From JBBQVS01 sp964657325 (lineage in GTDB: Bacteria > Chloroflexota > Ktedonobacteria > Ktedonobacterales > Ktedonobacteraceae), in the NCBI GenBank assembly GCA_964657325.1, contig CAZZVE010000004.1:25059-89058 (forward strand): a stretch of DNA of 64,000 nt, in the 5' to 3' direction. The stretch's first letter is position 1; every line of letters begins with the position of its first letter. The translations under genes and the position numbers were made by a program. The notes under the pieces were generated by a model, which did not search any database, had not been told where the DNA came from, and worked only from the letters and a program-made list of their open reading frames with translations. Below, piece by piece: positions 26,200 to 35,793 of the stretch.

Positions 26200-29100
26200 A
26201 TGAGACAGGTGCAGCAGCAACAGTCTGTTCTGCCAACTGTTGTGCAAAACAGCGTAATACTTAATACTTCACGTCTTCCTATTGCGCTTGCTATTGCTCT
26301 ACTTGGTACGTTGCTGCTTACAGTACTCGAAGCACTGCTTCTTGTGTTCATCAACCCAGCGCATCTCGCAGGATTGCTCGTGTTACCCACACAAGCTCCA
26401 CAGGTGCTTATTGTTCCGGTCATCGAGTTTGCTCTACTTGTGCTTGCGGTACGGCTTGGCTCTATGCCTCTTGCAATATATCGCTATCTACAGGATGTAC
26501 GCGCAGCACAGGAACAGTATTATCAATTATATACACCACTAACCGCACTTACTAATATTCGTCAGACGCCAGAACCGAGCAACTCAGGTGCTGTCTCTTC
26601 TGTGATTGAGGAGCGTGTTGCTATCCTGAATCTAGTTCAGCAACAAGATACCGATCAACTTATTCTCGGCGTGCCGGGTGCTGGTAAAACGACCGCATTA
26701 CGTGTTTATCAATATTCAGCGTCAGAACATCCCTGGCAACTTGTGTTTAGACGCAATCGTATTCCTGTTTATATTCCAATGAAAAATTATAGTCTTTTCC
26801 TAAAGACGTATCTTCCCACTCTCTTTGAAAATGATATGCCTGTCATGCTCAATGGAGAAATGCACGATACTCTATTACATTTTCTGATTGAAAGCGATCT
26901 TCCTGGTATAGAGCAACTTCGTCCCTACCTGTTCCAATTATCCCAACAAGGCCGACTATTATTGCTTTGTGATGGCCTGAATGAGCTTGACGATACCTAT
27001 CTTTCATTTGTGAGCCACGAACTTGTGTATCTTATGCAAAACACGCAAAATAGATTAGTGATGACCTGCCGTGAGGTAGATTACCGTGAGCAACCTGATT
27101 TTATTGATCTGGTCAATAAAGGTCAGGCGTCACGAGCCACTGTATATCCACTTCAAACTGATCAGATTAATGAGTTTGTCGAGCGGTATGTGGAGCGGCA
27201 AGATAAGCATTGGCGTCATACCGCCGGACAAATCATGCAGGTGATTGATCGTAGCCGTCTGCGCTATCATTGTACTAACCCCATGATGCTTTTTACTCTT
27301 ATGGGCATCATCGACAAAATTGGCGTTGAGCGTGGCAAGCAGATCGACACGCGTGGTCGTCTCTTACGTGAGTCTGTTAACCAGTTAGTGCTACGTGAAC
27401 AGGCACAACCACGTTGGAACAAAACCGCGCCTTCAGAACGTGAATTGGTACGTTTTCTTAGCGAGGTTGCGTGTGCGGCACGTTGGGCCAACGACCGTAA
27501 TGCTATTCAACTACGGGTTGCAACACCAACGGGTGAAGATATTCGTATTGGTGCAAGTGTTGACGAACTCGCGGATGAGTTACGCTTTTGGCTTGATGAA
27601 CATCCACCAGAAAGCCCTTTTGTTGATGCCAACGAACTGCTTCCAGAACCACATGATGACATGGCTCAGCTCCTACAATTCGCGTTAAGTTCCGCGCTTA
27701 TCGAAGTGAGTCCTAGCGGTGTGTTGAGTTTCCGCCACGAACTAATCGCGGAATACTTTGTGGCGGAATACTTCTACACAGTTGATAGCGTCAAGCGATC
27801 TACACCATTACCAATTCGCTTGGACTTGCTCGAAAACGTTGGAAGATGGAGCGAGTCCGTGGCTATCTGGGCTGGCCTACTCGATCAACCTCTGATACTC
27901 GCGGAACGCTTTGGCGAACTCGGACGCAGTAATCCCGCCTACGTTCTTCCTGCATTGGCATTAAGCCTCGTCTGCGTGGGTGTGTTGTGGACGCCACCAC
28001 AGGCAGATGTACAACGCCCTATCGCACTTCCACCACGCGTTGCCGAGTCGCTCGCCATTGCTGTTCGTAACAAAGCGGCGCGCGATGAGTTAGCGCGTAT
28101 CTTTACGCGTTGTGCCGAGGAGGGTGGACAAGAGGTTTACCGTTCTCTTCTACCACTTATCATGGTAGAGGGGGTTGATGATCTACTTATCCTGCTTGAC
28201 CAGTCAATTGTGCCTGAACTGCTCTTCACACAGTTGCAAGATACTGTTGATAATCTCACCTACGAAGCGCAAGTCAAACGTCTTACACAGGTACTTGGTC
28301 GCTTTGGCAGTGTTGTGGTAGCGCGAGCCGCCGAACTTAGTCAACCCATGTCGGAACGCACGACACGTATGCGAGCCGCCGCGATCAACATTCTTGGTGG
28401 AACCGCCGATGCTCGCGCTGTTGAGCCGTTACTGGCACGTATTAGCGATGCTGAACCCTTTATCGTAACGCGTGCCGCGAGTGCGCTTGTCCGTCTTGGA
28501 CCAGAAAACACGGTGGCCCGCTTACTGCAAGAATTAGAAAATCGTCAACCAGGCCCCTTTACAAAACGTGTGCATCAAGCGATGCTCACTATCCTGGCAC
28601 GCTTTCTCAATGAGCCTGATCCTATGCGTCAGGTAACGATGGTACAATATCAGCGTATTGTAGAGAGCGTTGTCCCAATTCTCACCTCAAATTATCAGTC
28701 AGAGCCAGAGGTACAACAACAGGCTAAAGCATTGCTCGTGCAACAAGCGCAGGTACCATATTCTGCACAAGATGGCAATGATAGTCCTCCTGAGCGCGTT
28801 ATCGAAGCCCTTGTGCGTTTGCTTGTCTCACAAAATGATATGGCAGTACAAAACGCTGTTCTTACATTACAAGATATCGGCGATCCAGCAACTCCGCGTC
28901 TACTAGAAGTACTGTTACAGGCTCCACAAGAGGCTGTGCGTATCCGCGCTTTAGACATTTTACAAGCCGTGCGTGATCCACGTGCTTTGCCAGGAATACT
29001 ACACCTCCTAGAAGACTCATCACCACAACTACAACAGCATACAGTGGACGCACTGCTCGCTTATGCACCTGAGAGCATTGCGGGCCTGATAGACGTTGTA

Positions 29101-31437
29101 CTTATACATCCTAGCGAACTGGTCGCTGAGAAAGCATCGCAAATACTCATTACCGTTGGTGAACAAGCTGCTGAGCCTACCATAGAAGCACTCTTGCCTG
29201 TTGTACCTGATCGCACCCGACTTCTTGTCTACGTCCTTGAACGTCTGCGTGAACCGCTTTCTGTCGCTCCATTAATGAACCTTTTACAAGAACAGCAGTT
29301 AGACCCTTTACTGATCATCGCGGTTGTACGTGCGCTGAGTAAGTTTCCTGAGAAGCGGATTGTGCCTGCGTTGATGATTGTGTTATCTGACCCAAGGCCG
29401 CAGGTGTATGAAGAGGCGATTGATGCGTTGAGTCACCTAAACGAGGTCGCTCTACCCGCTCTTGTATCCGCTCTGAACGTGCCACAAGAGAACGTAACCG
29501 TGCAGCGTGTACAGCGTATCTTGCTGGGTATGAATCCTTTCCCCGGCGATGCGCTTATTGAAATGTTGCAAGCTTGTAGTGACGCACAAGCCCAGCATGT
29601 TATGAATGTGTTCAGACAACAAGGTCCAGATGCAGCACAAGGTCTCGTGCAAAATCTGCTCCATCGTGACGAACGTACACGAAAGTATGTCCAACAAACG
29701 CTGAACGAGCTACCAGGAGCAACTGTTGTACCTGCTCTTCTGGATGCTCTAAACCAACCACCTTTGGTGCGCGTCGTCAAGACACTGTTGCTCAACTATC
29801 CTGATGCTGCTATTCCTCCACTTGTTGAGTTACTCGGTGAACCAGAGCGAGCCGATGCAGCAGCAACCATTTTGCCTCAGTTCGGCCCAGAAATACTGAG
29901 GCCGCTTTTATCGGGGCTGGAAGATCAGCGTGTCATGGCACGCGAATACGCGGAAAACATCGTCGTAGAATTGGTGCGTCAAAGTGAGGATGAGCAGGCT
30001 ATCTTGCGCGATCTTGTTCATCTCTTCGCTCCTCCACTACCACCTCATGCGCATGAATTTATTTTAGAAATGCTTACAAATGAGCTTGCCAATGTGAGTA
30101 CGCCAGCACTTTTAGAAGGCTTGGAAGATGCTCACTTGATGAACGATACCTCTAGCGCACTTGTTCTACTCGCAAACAAGGGACCATTTCGCAAACCTGT
30201 GCTCGATAGTCTATTGCAGGCACTCTATCTCGATGAGCGTAGGCATGGAGCAGAAGAAGCTTTAATAAAGATTGGTGCGCCGGCAGTGTCTAGTGTTGGT
30301 GAATTGATTGTAGATCCTCACCCCTTGGTGGCGCGATCAGCTAAAAACATTCTGGGGAAAATTGGTGTGCCTGCCCTTGCGTTAGTCTGGCAGGCGATTA
30401 ATGACAAGAGCAATCCCGACTCGCGTGATGCTGCAATGGAGATTTTCCAAAGCATGTCAACAAATGTGATCAAAGATGAACTGGTGCGCTTGCTTGGCAG
30501 TGATAAATCTGAAGATATTGCGATGGCAGTTGCTCTACTTTTGGAGCGTGTTCGTGATGAGTTGGTCCGCCACTATGCAGACCGCGAAATGATTCCTGAA
30601 ATGCTTGCCTATGTGCAATCGCATGACACGCCTGATACTGAGCGCACAAATCAGCGTATTATCTCTTTGCTGCTTCTGCTTGGCGAAAAGACTGTACTGG
30701 ATCACCTGCTTAAGGCACTGGATGAGGAACCGCAGCATAAAAAGCAACTTACCTACATGTTGCTCTTATTCGGCACACAAACTCATAATGCATTATTAGA
30801 TACTTTCAACAATCCTGATACATCGTTAGAGTTACGTGCAGACCTTGCTGCTGTGCTAGGCACAATTGCAGCACCCAATGTAATTACAGAATACGCGAAA
30901 AGTCTGAGTTCTTATGGTTTCTCCTCCTCTCGTACCAGCATTCTGTTTCCTAAACAGCTTGTGCTTTCGCATCGTGCGCTTGGAGGCTTGCTGGCAAGTG
31001 GACAATGGGACGAGAGCAAAATACGTGAAATGCGTGATGCGAGTCAGGAAGGCAGTCCAGAACACGAACTATTCAACGAACTATTGGGCTGGCGCTATGA
31101 GCCACAACTTACACAACTGCAAAGTCAAGTGCAGACCGACCGTGAGGCACATCGCCAGGAGGTCGTGACGTTAACTGGACGTATTGTTACAGATCAGGCT
31201 AAAATACAGACACTCGAAGATGAATTAGAGCAGATAAAACGCGAACATGGTGTGCGTGGCGATGAACTGAGCCAGACTGCGAAAGAAAAAGATGCAATTC
31301 GTGTCAATCTCGATAAAACAACGAAAGAGAACGCCGACCTTCTGCAGAAGGTAGACCGCTTACAAAAGGAGAATCAGGCATTGCAGGATCGCATCGACCA
31401 AGTTGCTCATCAACTCAATCCATCCAGCAAGCCATAA
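26200..31437 (+). CDS. Membrane NACHT NTPase with long HEAT-repeat solenoid and coiled coil
   Basis: This 1745-residue protein begins with two or three membrane helices (about residues 25-100: LPIALAIALLGTLLLTVLEALL and IVPVIEFALLVLAVRLG). A NACHT-type STAND NTPase follows: Walker A GVPGAGKTT with K163, Walker B LLLLCDGLNEL with D258, and a sensor-like VMTCREVDY. From about residue 690 to 1580 it consists of tandem HEAT-like repeats (for example DARAVEPLLARISD, DPRALPGILHLLED, PALVSALNVP). The last 100 residues form a coiled coil (TLEDELEQIKREHG, LLQKVDRLQKENQ). This is the layout of an NLR-like signal-transducing ATPase: sensor solenoid, switch, and a coiled-coil end. It is followed by a kinase gene six bases later. 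Biological trigger unknown; immunity or development are both possible. Confidence 0.88.
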   Translation: MRQVQQQQSVLPTVVQNSVILNTSRLPIALAIALLGTLLLTVLEALLLVFINPAHLAGLLVLPTQAPQVLIVPVIEFALLVLAVRLGSMPLAIYRYLQDVRAAQEQYYQLYTPLTALTNIRQTPEPSNSGAVSSVIEERVAILNLVQQQDTDQLILGVPGAGKTTALRVYQYSASEHPWQLVFRRNRIPVYIPMKNYSLFLKTYLPTLFENDMPVMLNGEMHDTLLHFLIESDLPGIEQLRPYLFQLSQQGRLLLLCDGLNELDDTYLSFVSHELVYLMQNTQNRLVMTCREVDYREQPDFIDLVNKGQASRATVYPLQTDQINEFVERYVERQDKHWRHTAGQIMQVIDRSRLRYHCTNPMMLFTLMGIIDKIGVERGKQIDTRGRLLRESVNQLVLREQAQPRWNKTAPSERELVRFLSEVACAARWANDRNAIQLRVATPTGEDIRIGASVDELADELRFWLDEHPPESPFVDANELLPEPHDDMAQLLQFALSSALIEVSPSGVLSFRHELIAEYFVAEYFYTVDSVKRSTPLPIRLDLLENVGRWSESVAIWAGLLDQPLILAERFGELGRSNPAYVLPALALSLVCVGVLWTPPQADVQRPIALPPRVAESLAIAVRNKAARDELARIFTRCAEEGGQEVYRSLLPLIMVEGVDDLLILLDQSIVPELLFTQLQDTVDNLTYEAQVKRLTQVLGRFGSVVVARAAELSQPMSERTTRMRAAAINILGGTADARAVEPLLARISDAEPFIVTRAASALVRLGPENTVARLLQELENRQPGPFTKRVHQAMLTILARFLNEPDPMRQVTMVQYQRIVESVVPILTSNYQSEPEVQQQAKALLVQQAQVPYSAQDGNDSPPERVIEALVRLLVSQNDMAVQNAVLTLQDIGDPATPRLLEVLLQAPQEAVRIRALDILQAVRDPRALPGILHLLEDSSPQLQQHTVDALLAYAPESIAGLIDVVLIHPSELVAEKASQILITVGEQAAEPTIEALLPVVPDRTRLLVYVLERLREPLSVAPLMNLLQEQQLDPLLIIAVVRALSKFPEKRIVPALMIVLSDPRPQVYEEAIDALSHLNEVALPALVSALNVPQENVTVQRVQRILLGMNPFPGDALIEMLQACSDAQAQHVMNVFRQQGPDAAQGLVQNLLHRDERTRKYVQQTLNELPGATVVPALLDALNQPPLVRVVKTLLLNYPDAAIPPLVELLGEPERADAAATILPQFGPEILRPLLSGLEDQRVMAREYAENIVVELVRQSEDEQAILRDLVHLFAPPLPPHAHEFILEMLTNELANVSTPALLEGLEDAHLMNDTSSALVLLANKGPFRKPVLDSLLQALYLDERRHGAEEALIKIGAPAVSSVGELIVDPHPLVARSAKNILGKIGVPALALVWQAINDKSNPDSRDAAMEIFQSMSTNVIKDELVRLLGSDKSEDIAMAVALLLERVRDELVRHYADREMIPEMLAYVQSHDTPDTERTNQRIISLLLLLGEKTVLDHLLKALDEEPQHKKQLTYMLLLFGTQTHNALLDTFNNPDTSLELRADLAAVLGTIAAPNVITEYAKSLSSYGFSSSRTSILFPKQLVLSHRALGGLLASGQWDESKIREMRDASQEGSPEHELFNELLGWRYEPQLTQLQSQVQTDREAHRQEVVTLTGRIVTDQAKIQTLEDELEQIKREHGVRGDELSQTAKEKDAIRVNLDKTTKENADLLQKVDRLQKENQALQDRIDQVAHQLNPSSKP

Positions 31438-31443
31438 AGAACA

Positions 31444-33453
31444 ATGCAAAAAGAGACAATTACAATCGAGCGATACCAACGTCAAAGGCTGCTTGGGCAA
31501 GGACCGATGAGTGTTGTGTGGTTGGCACGGGACACCGAAACACAAAATCTTGTGGCTCTTAAAATCATGACAGCCATTACAGAAGATGATCGGCGCAATC
31601 TCAAGGCGAGCGAACGATTTACACGTGAAATAGAAATCGCGCGCAGTCTGCAACATCCTCACATTTTGCCTGTGCTTGACTCTGGCTCTACACTCTACAA
31701 TGGGCGCTCTGTACCTTTTCTTGTGTCACCGTATATTCCTGATGGATCCTTAGTGGATGTCATTGAGGAGAGACCTCCCTGGGAATATTGGTCATTGCAA
31801 CAAATCGCAGATGCTATCTCGCAAGCCGCCGATAGCCTTTGGTATCTGCATACACGATCACCGCACATTGTGCATGAAGATGTCAAACCAGCGAACTTTC
31901 TTGTACGTGCTATCCAAAGCCCTCAACGCGCGTTTCATCTATACCTGAGCGATTTTGGCATTTCGCGCTGGCAAAAATCGCCTGGTATGATGGCAAGCGA
32001 AGTGTTAGGTACCTTCGCGTTTATGGCACCAGAGCAAGCTGAAAAGAAGGTTAATCCAGCATCAGATCAATATGCGCTGGCGATTGTCGCAACCTATATG
32101 CTCACTGGCAAACTTCCCATTCAAGCCGCGACGAACGATGAGTATATTCATGCTCACCTCTATGAAGCACCTTTTGCACCAAGTGAGCTTTATCCTGAGC
32201 GTCTTCCCCCATCTCAGGTGGATGATGTGATGCTGCAAGCACTGGAAAAATCCCCAACAAAACGCTTCCCTACAATTATCGCCTTTGCGCAAGCATTGGA
32301 ACAAGCTCTCGCAGAGCTTGAACAAGAGGAAGCGAGTGCTACTACTGAGTTACTTACTGTTACCGATCTTGACACAGTAATTCAATATGATGATGCTGAA
32401 CCTATCGCACCTCATGTCGAACAGTCATTCGATAGTATGCCTATCGCACTGAGTATCACTGATGCTGGTGAGCACCGTATTCTTGATGAACCGTTGCCAG
32501 AAAAACCACAGCAGGAAGTGTCAACACAGCTCTCAATTGAGACAATGAACTTTCGTCCTCTTGCCTTACCAAGTCCTGCACGCTATGAGTTACCTGCACG
32601 TCCTAAGTCTCTTAGCTGGTCACTGGATGGAGATATTCTTGCATGTACCCTATACAATCATGTTCCACTTTTTCTACAACGCAATGGCAGTATGGGTCTT
32701 GTACAAATTCCAGCCGCTCAAAAAGCTTCCACTCTCTGCTGGTCGCCCGATGGACACGTTCTTGCTATTGGTATGCAGGGTGAGATACATTTCTGGGATG
32801 TGCTTGCGGCGGAAGAACTTCCCTTAATCATCCCTATGAACGTACGTGCAATAGACAACATGGATTGGTCAAAAAAGGGACAGCTTGCTATCTGGATTGA
32901 TGCCTCTGTCATTATCTATTCGCTCTCCTCGTCATTGCTGATGAAACGTCAAGCACCAATACCAGAAAGGCTTACTACCAACGCAGCACGTAGTGGAGGA
33001 TCGGGAGTGCTACACTGGTCTCCTGATGGCTCGTATATTGCAATAGGAGCAAGCAACGGAGCAATACTTTGTTGGGATAGAGAGCATAAGAATGCTTTAT
33101 GGCAAGTCATAACGTCAGGGCAAAAAGTTAATAGTCTCACATGGTCCCCTGACAGCACTCTATTAGCCTGCGCCTTTCGTGATAACCGTATTGCGGCATG
33201 GAACGTGCAGAAAGGTGAGTGTATTCTGCAATGGCAGCACCTGCCTACTATGTCACGCACGCTTAGTATCTCTGTGGAGCAGCACATTCTTGTCGCATCG
33301 AGCGAACGGCGTCTTCTTTCCGGTGGTATGTACGAACTTTTTCCAACCGCAAGTACTCCTGGTCAACTTCTTGTGACATGTTCGCCTACCCGTTCAGAAT
33401 TTGCCACGCTTGACGAGCAGAGGGAAAATATTCTCGCTATCTGGCACGGGTAG
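31444..33453 (+). CDS. Ser/Thr protein kinase with C-terminal WD40 beta-propeller
   Basis: The 669-residue protein has an N-terminal Hanks-type kinase domain (about residues 10-290) and a C-terminal WD40-like propeller (about 385-669, repeats ending LSWSLDGDILA, LCWSPDGHVLAIG, LHWSPDGSYIAIG, LTWSPDSTLLACA). Kinase motifs: glycine loop LGQGPMSVVW (third Gly replaced), VALK with K40, catalytic loop VHEDVKPANF (HRD changed to HED, residues 144-146), SDFG and MAPEQ. The catalytic Asp, Asn and Mg-binding Asp are kept, so it is probably active but of the non-RD kind. No transmembrane helix was seen, unlike PASTA kinases. It starts six bases after the NACHT gene stop, so the two are almost certainly coexpressed and may act together. 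Confidence 0.92.
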   Translation: MQKETITIERYQRQRLLGQGPMSVVWLARDTETQNLVALKIMTAITEDDRRNLKASERFTREIEIARSLQHPHILPVLDSGSTLYNGRSVPFLVSPYIPDGSLVDVIEERPPWEYWSLQQIADAISQAADSLWYLHTRSPHIVHEDVKPANFLVRAIQSPQRAFHLYLSDFGISRWQKSPGMMASEVLGTFAFMAPEQAEKKVNPASDQYALAIVATYMLTGKLPIQAATNDEYIHAHLYEAPFAPSELYPERLPPSQVDDVMLQALEKSPTKRFPTIIAFAQALEQALAELEQEEASATTELLTVTDLDTVIQYDDAEPIAPHVEQSFDSMPIALSITDAGEHRILDEPLPEKPQQEVSTQLSIETMNFRPLALPSPARYELPARPKSLSWSLDGDILACTLYNHVPLFLQRNGSMGLVQIPAAQKASTLCWSPDGHVLAIGMQGEIHFWDVLAAEELPLIIPMNVRAIDNMDWSKKGQLAIWIDASVIIYSLSSSLLMKRQAPIPERLTTNAARSGGSGVLHWSPDGSYIAIGASNGAILCWDREHKNALWQVITSGQKVNSLTWSPDSTLLACAFRDNRIAAWNVQKGECILQWQHLPTMSRTLSISVEQHILVASSERRLLSGGMYELFPTASTPGQLLVTCSPTRSEFATLDEQRENILAIWHG

Positions 33454-33583
33454 CCTCCCTCTACTAGAGTTACGGAATGACACTTTTTTAGTTTATCATT
33501 CGTGATGTTACTAGTATTCATGAGATACTGGGTTATAGAAGAGATACACTCTTAACATTCTATGATAGAAGGGAACAGAGATA

Positions 33584-34081
33584 ATGACTACTAATGCACA
33601 AAATGACGCAAAATTGCTTGGTGATAAAATTAAAGGTATTCGTATAGCTATGATGACTACCGTTGAGACCGATGGCTCATTGCGCAGTCGCCCAATGGCA
33701 ACACAAGATATGGAATTTGATGGTGATCTCTGGTTTTTCACAAAGGCAAGTGCTCCTAAAGTAGATGATGTACAACACGATCAACAAGTCAATCTTGGAT
33801 ATGCTAAGCCTGATGATAATCTGTTTGTCTCCGTCTCTGGCACCGCGCAATTGGTTCGTGATCGTCAGAAAATGGACGAATTGTGGAAGCCAGCCCTCAA
33901 AGCATGGTTCCCAAATGGAAAAGAGGATCCAGATTTGGCTCTTCTAAAGGTAAACGTTGAGAGTGCCGAGTACTGGGACGCGCCATCTGGCATTATGGGT
34001 CGTTTGTATGTCGTCACTAAAGGACTTGCCACAGGTGGAAAAGATAGTGGCGGCGAAGATGTAAAGCTGAATCTCAAATAG
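33584..34081 (+). CDS. Pyridoxamine 5'-phosphate oxidase-like flavin protein (general stress protein 26 type)
   Basis: The 165-residue protein has the split-barrel flavin fold of the YdaG/general stress 26 family: IRIAMMTTVETDGSLRSRPMA, DGDLWFFTKASAPKVDDVQ, VNLGYAKPDDNLFVSVSGTA and AEYWDAPSG. Members bind FMN, FAD or F420 and are induced by stress; most have no known reaction. Length is normal. The start has GAAGGGAACAGAGATA upstream. It stands alone, with a 36-bp hairpin just beyond the stop that it shares with the convergent CopC-like gene. Confidence 0.85.
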   Translation: MTTNAQNDAKLLGDKIKGIRIAMMTTVETDGSLRSRPMATQDMEFDGDLWFFTKASAPKVDDVQHDQQVNLGYAKPDDNLFVSVSGTAQLVRDRQKMDELWKPALKAWFPNGKEDPDLALLKVNVESAEYWDAPSGIMGRLYVVTKGLATGGKDSGGEDVKLNLK

Positions 34082-34094
34082 CACTCTGCTTTCT

Positions 34095-34168
34095 GTGAGC
34101 ATCTGAATAACGAACGGGGATGTAATGCTGTTCAGCATTACATCCCCGTTCGTTATTCAGATGCTCAC
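34095..34168. repeat. Perfect 36-bp inverted repeat between convergent genes
   Basis: Arms 34095-34130 and 34133-34168 are perfectly complementary with only two bases between them (a four-base loop in practice). It starts 13 bases after the flavin protein stop and ends 14 bases before the CopC-like stop on the other strand, so it can serve as a bidirectional terminator. Confidence 0.92.
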
Positions 34169-34182
34169 AACTCTTAAAGCCG

Positions 34183-34815
34183 TTATGGACGCTTAGATGG
34201 TTCTTGTTCAGGCACAATTCTGTTACTGGTTGAAGTTGCGACTGCAGGAGTGGAGCGACGATTGCTTCCAAAGACAACGCCCGCGCCAAGACCAAGCAGG
34301 AGAGCAACAATACCTACGAGAATGGGCACCCAGACAGGAATACCAGATGATGTTGGAGCAGGTGTTGTCTTCGCGGGAGCAACAACAGTTGCTGAGGCAG
34401 CACCTGACTTGACAGTGAAAGTAAATGCACCTTGATCAGGATCGCCATCATCCGATGAAACGTTGCTCCAACGTACAACATAGATACCATCTTTTTCAGG
34501 TTTGATACCAATAGACATCGTTTGAGGATTGTTGAGATCAAACTGGGTGTTGCCCGTGCTAATGAGAGTACCACTAGGGCCGTATACAAAGAGATTGCTA
34601 TCCTTGAGATCAGTTTTCATGTTCTCAGCGGTAAATACGGTAACTGTTGTGGGCGCAGTCGCAATGGTTGAACCGATTGCTGGTATCGCTCTTGTTACCT
34701 TTGCGTGGTTGACTATAGTCGTATGAGCAGACGCTACCCCAAAAAACACAAAGAGGAGTCCACAACTTAAGGCTATTGCTGTAAGCAGACGTGTGCTTTG
34801 ACGTGTAAGGTTCAT
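34183..34815 (-). CDS. CopC-like exported copper-binding domain protein with C-terminal anchor
   Basis: About 210 residues: signal peptide ending in ASA, mature protein beginning HTTIVNHAKV, a CopC-type beta-barrel (SNLFVYGPSGTLIS, IYVVRWSNVSSDDGD, GAFTFTV), a Ala/Pro/Thr linker, a transmembrane helix (VPILVGIVALLLGLGAGVVFG) and a short basic tail. CopC domains bind Cu(II) by the N-terminal His, an Asp and the His of a DGH motif. The N-terminal His is present, but DGH is DGD here, so copper affinity may be altered. ATG at 34815 is preferred to 34827, which would overlap the ribosome site AAGGA. No copD/ycnJ partner is adjacent. Confidence 0.82.
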   Translation of the reverse strand: MNLTRQSTRLLTAIALSCGLLFVFFGVASAHTTIVNHAKVTRAIPAIGSTIATAPTTVTVFTAENMKTDLKDSNLFVYGPSGTLISTGNTQFDLNNPQTMSIGIKPEKDGIYVVRWSNVSSDDGDPDQGAFTFTVKSGAASATVVAPAKTTPAPTSSGIPVWVPILVGIVALLLGLGAGVVFGSNRRSTPAVATSTSNRIVPEQEPSKRP

Positions 34816-34977
34816 AAAATTGTACATCCTTTTTGAGACATAGAGAGGACCATTTTAAGATACATGAATATCTAAGTTATCGCCCTCTTTTTCATGAAGA
34901 ATATACTACTACCATACGTCATATGTCATAGGATGCCTATAGGGACTTGTCCCTATTTTTCGCCTTAAAGAAAACAT

Positions 34978-35793
34978 CTACGCAGGAGAGTGTTCGTGAT
35001 TGTGTTCACTGCTATGATTGGAGTTGTGTGTATGAGGCGTTTTCATTTCTGGTTTCTCTGAGCCGATGCGTCCGTATTCCTGTCCGATACACGCTCTGAC
35101 ACAGTTGGGCCATATTACTTTCTTCTGTCCAAAACCGTACCCGACCTGCTCAATCGCGATAGCAGGCGTTTCAAAATGTGCAACTGTCGCAAGAATAGCT
35201 GCACCCGTTGGTGTCACTAGTTCACCTTCGATAGGACATGGAACCCACGGTGCCTTGACGCGGCGCAGAATTTCTAGTGTTGCAGGTGCTGGCAATGGCA
35301 TCAATCCATGCGCCATATGTAAGTGCCCATGTGTAAATGGAAGTGGTGAGGCGTACACTTGCTCAATATTCATCGCGTGTAGTGCGATAGCCGCACCAGT
35401 GATGTCGATGATCGCATCAATTGCCCCCACTTCGTGGAAATGAACCTCTTCCAGCGTTACACCATGTACGGTAGCCTCTGCTTCGCCGAGCGTCCGAAAA
35501 ATTGCAATAGCGGTCGCGCGCGCTGTTTCTGGTAGCTGTGATGTTTGTAAAAGTGCCGCGATGTCTGAGAGATGACGCGTCGGTTGTTCTTGTTCTGTCG
35601 GCACTACGTGAAACCGCGAGCCTTGTATCCCCTTGTCGTGAAAAGGCTCAATCGTAAGTTTATAGCCATCTAGCGACAATCCAGCCAGTGTATCTTTCAG
35701 CACTTCAAAAGGAAGGCCAGCGTCGAGCATTGAGCCAAGAAACATATCACCACTAATACCAGAATGACAATCTAAATACAAAATTTTCTTCAT
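34978..35793 (-). CDS. LarC N-terminal domain protein with His-rich tail
   Basis: LarC inserts nickel into the nickel-pincer nucleotide cofactor of lactate racemase-type enzymes. This 271-residue protein corresponds to the LarC1 half: LDCHSGISGDMFLGSMLDAG at the start, VHFHEVGAIDAIIDI, HGHLHMAHG and VTPTGAAILATV are all kept. The LarC2 half, which makes up the rest of the usual 400-residue protein, is missing; only about 160 bases follow before the CopC-like gene. The chain ends instead in a His-rich segment (HTHNSNHSSEHNHEH), a plausible metal-storage tail. The second LarC of this window (61340) keeps the C-terminal half but has lost these His motifs. Confidence 0.88.
   Translation of the reverse strand: MKKILYLDCHSGISGDMFLGSMLDAGLPFEVLKDTLAGLSLDGYKLTIEPFHDKGIQGSRFHVVPTEQEQPTRHLSDIAALLQTSQLPETARATAIAIFRTLGEAEATVHGVTLEEVHFHEVGAIDAIIDITGAAIALHAMNIEQVYASPLPFTHGHLHMAHGLMPLPAPATLEILRRVKAPWVPCPIEGELVTPTGAAILATVAHFETPAIAIEQVGYGFGQKKVIWPNCVRACIGQEYGRIGSEKPEMKTPHTHNSNHSSEHNHEHSPA

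Noticed and set aside
34828..34977. A frameshifted LarC2 half after the truncated larC gene, as in the Lactobacillus larC1/larC2 arrangement
   Set aside because: Only about 150 bases separate the stop from the next gene, too short for LarC2, and no LarC2 motif is found in any frame there.
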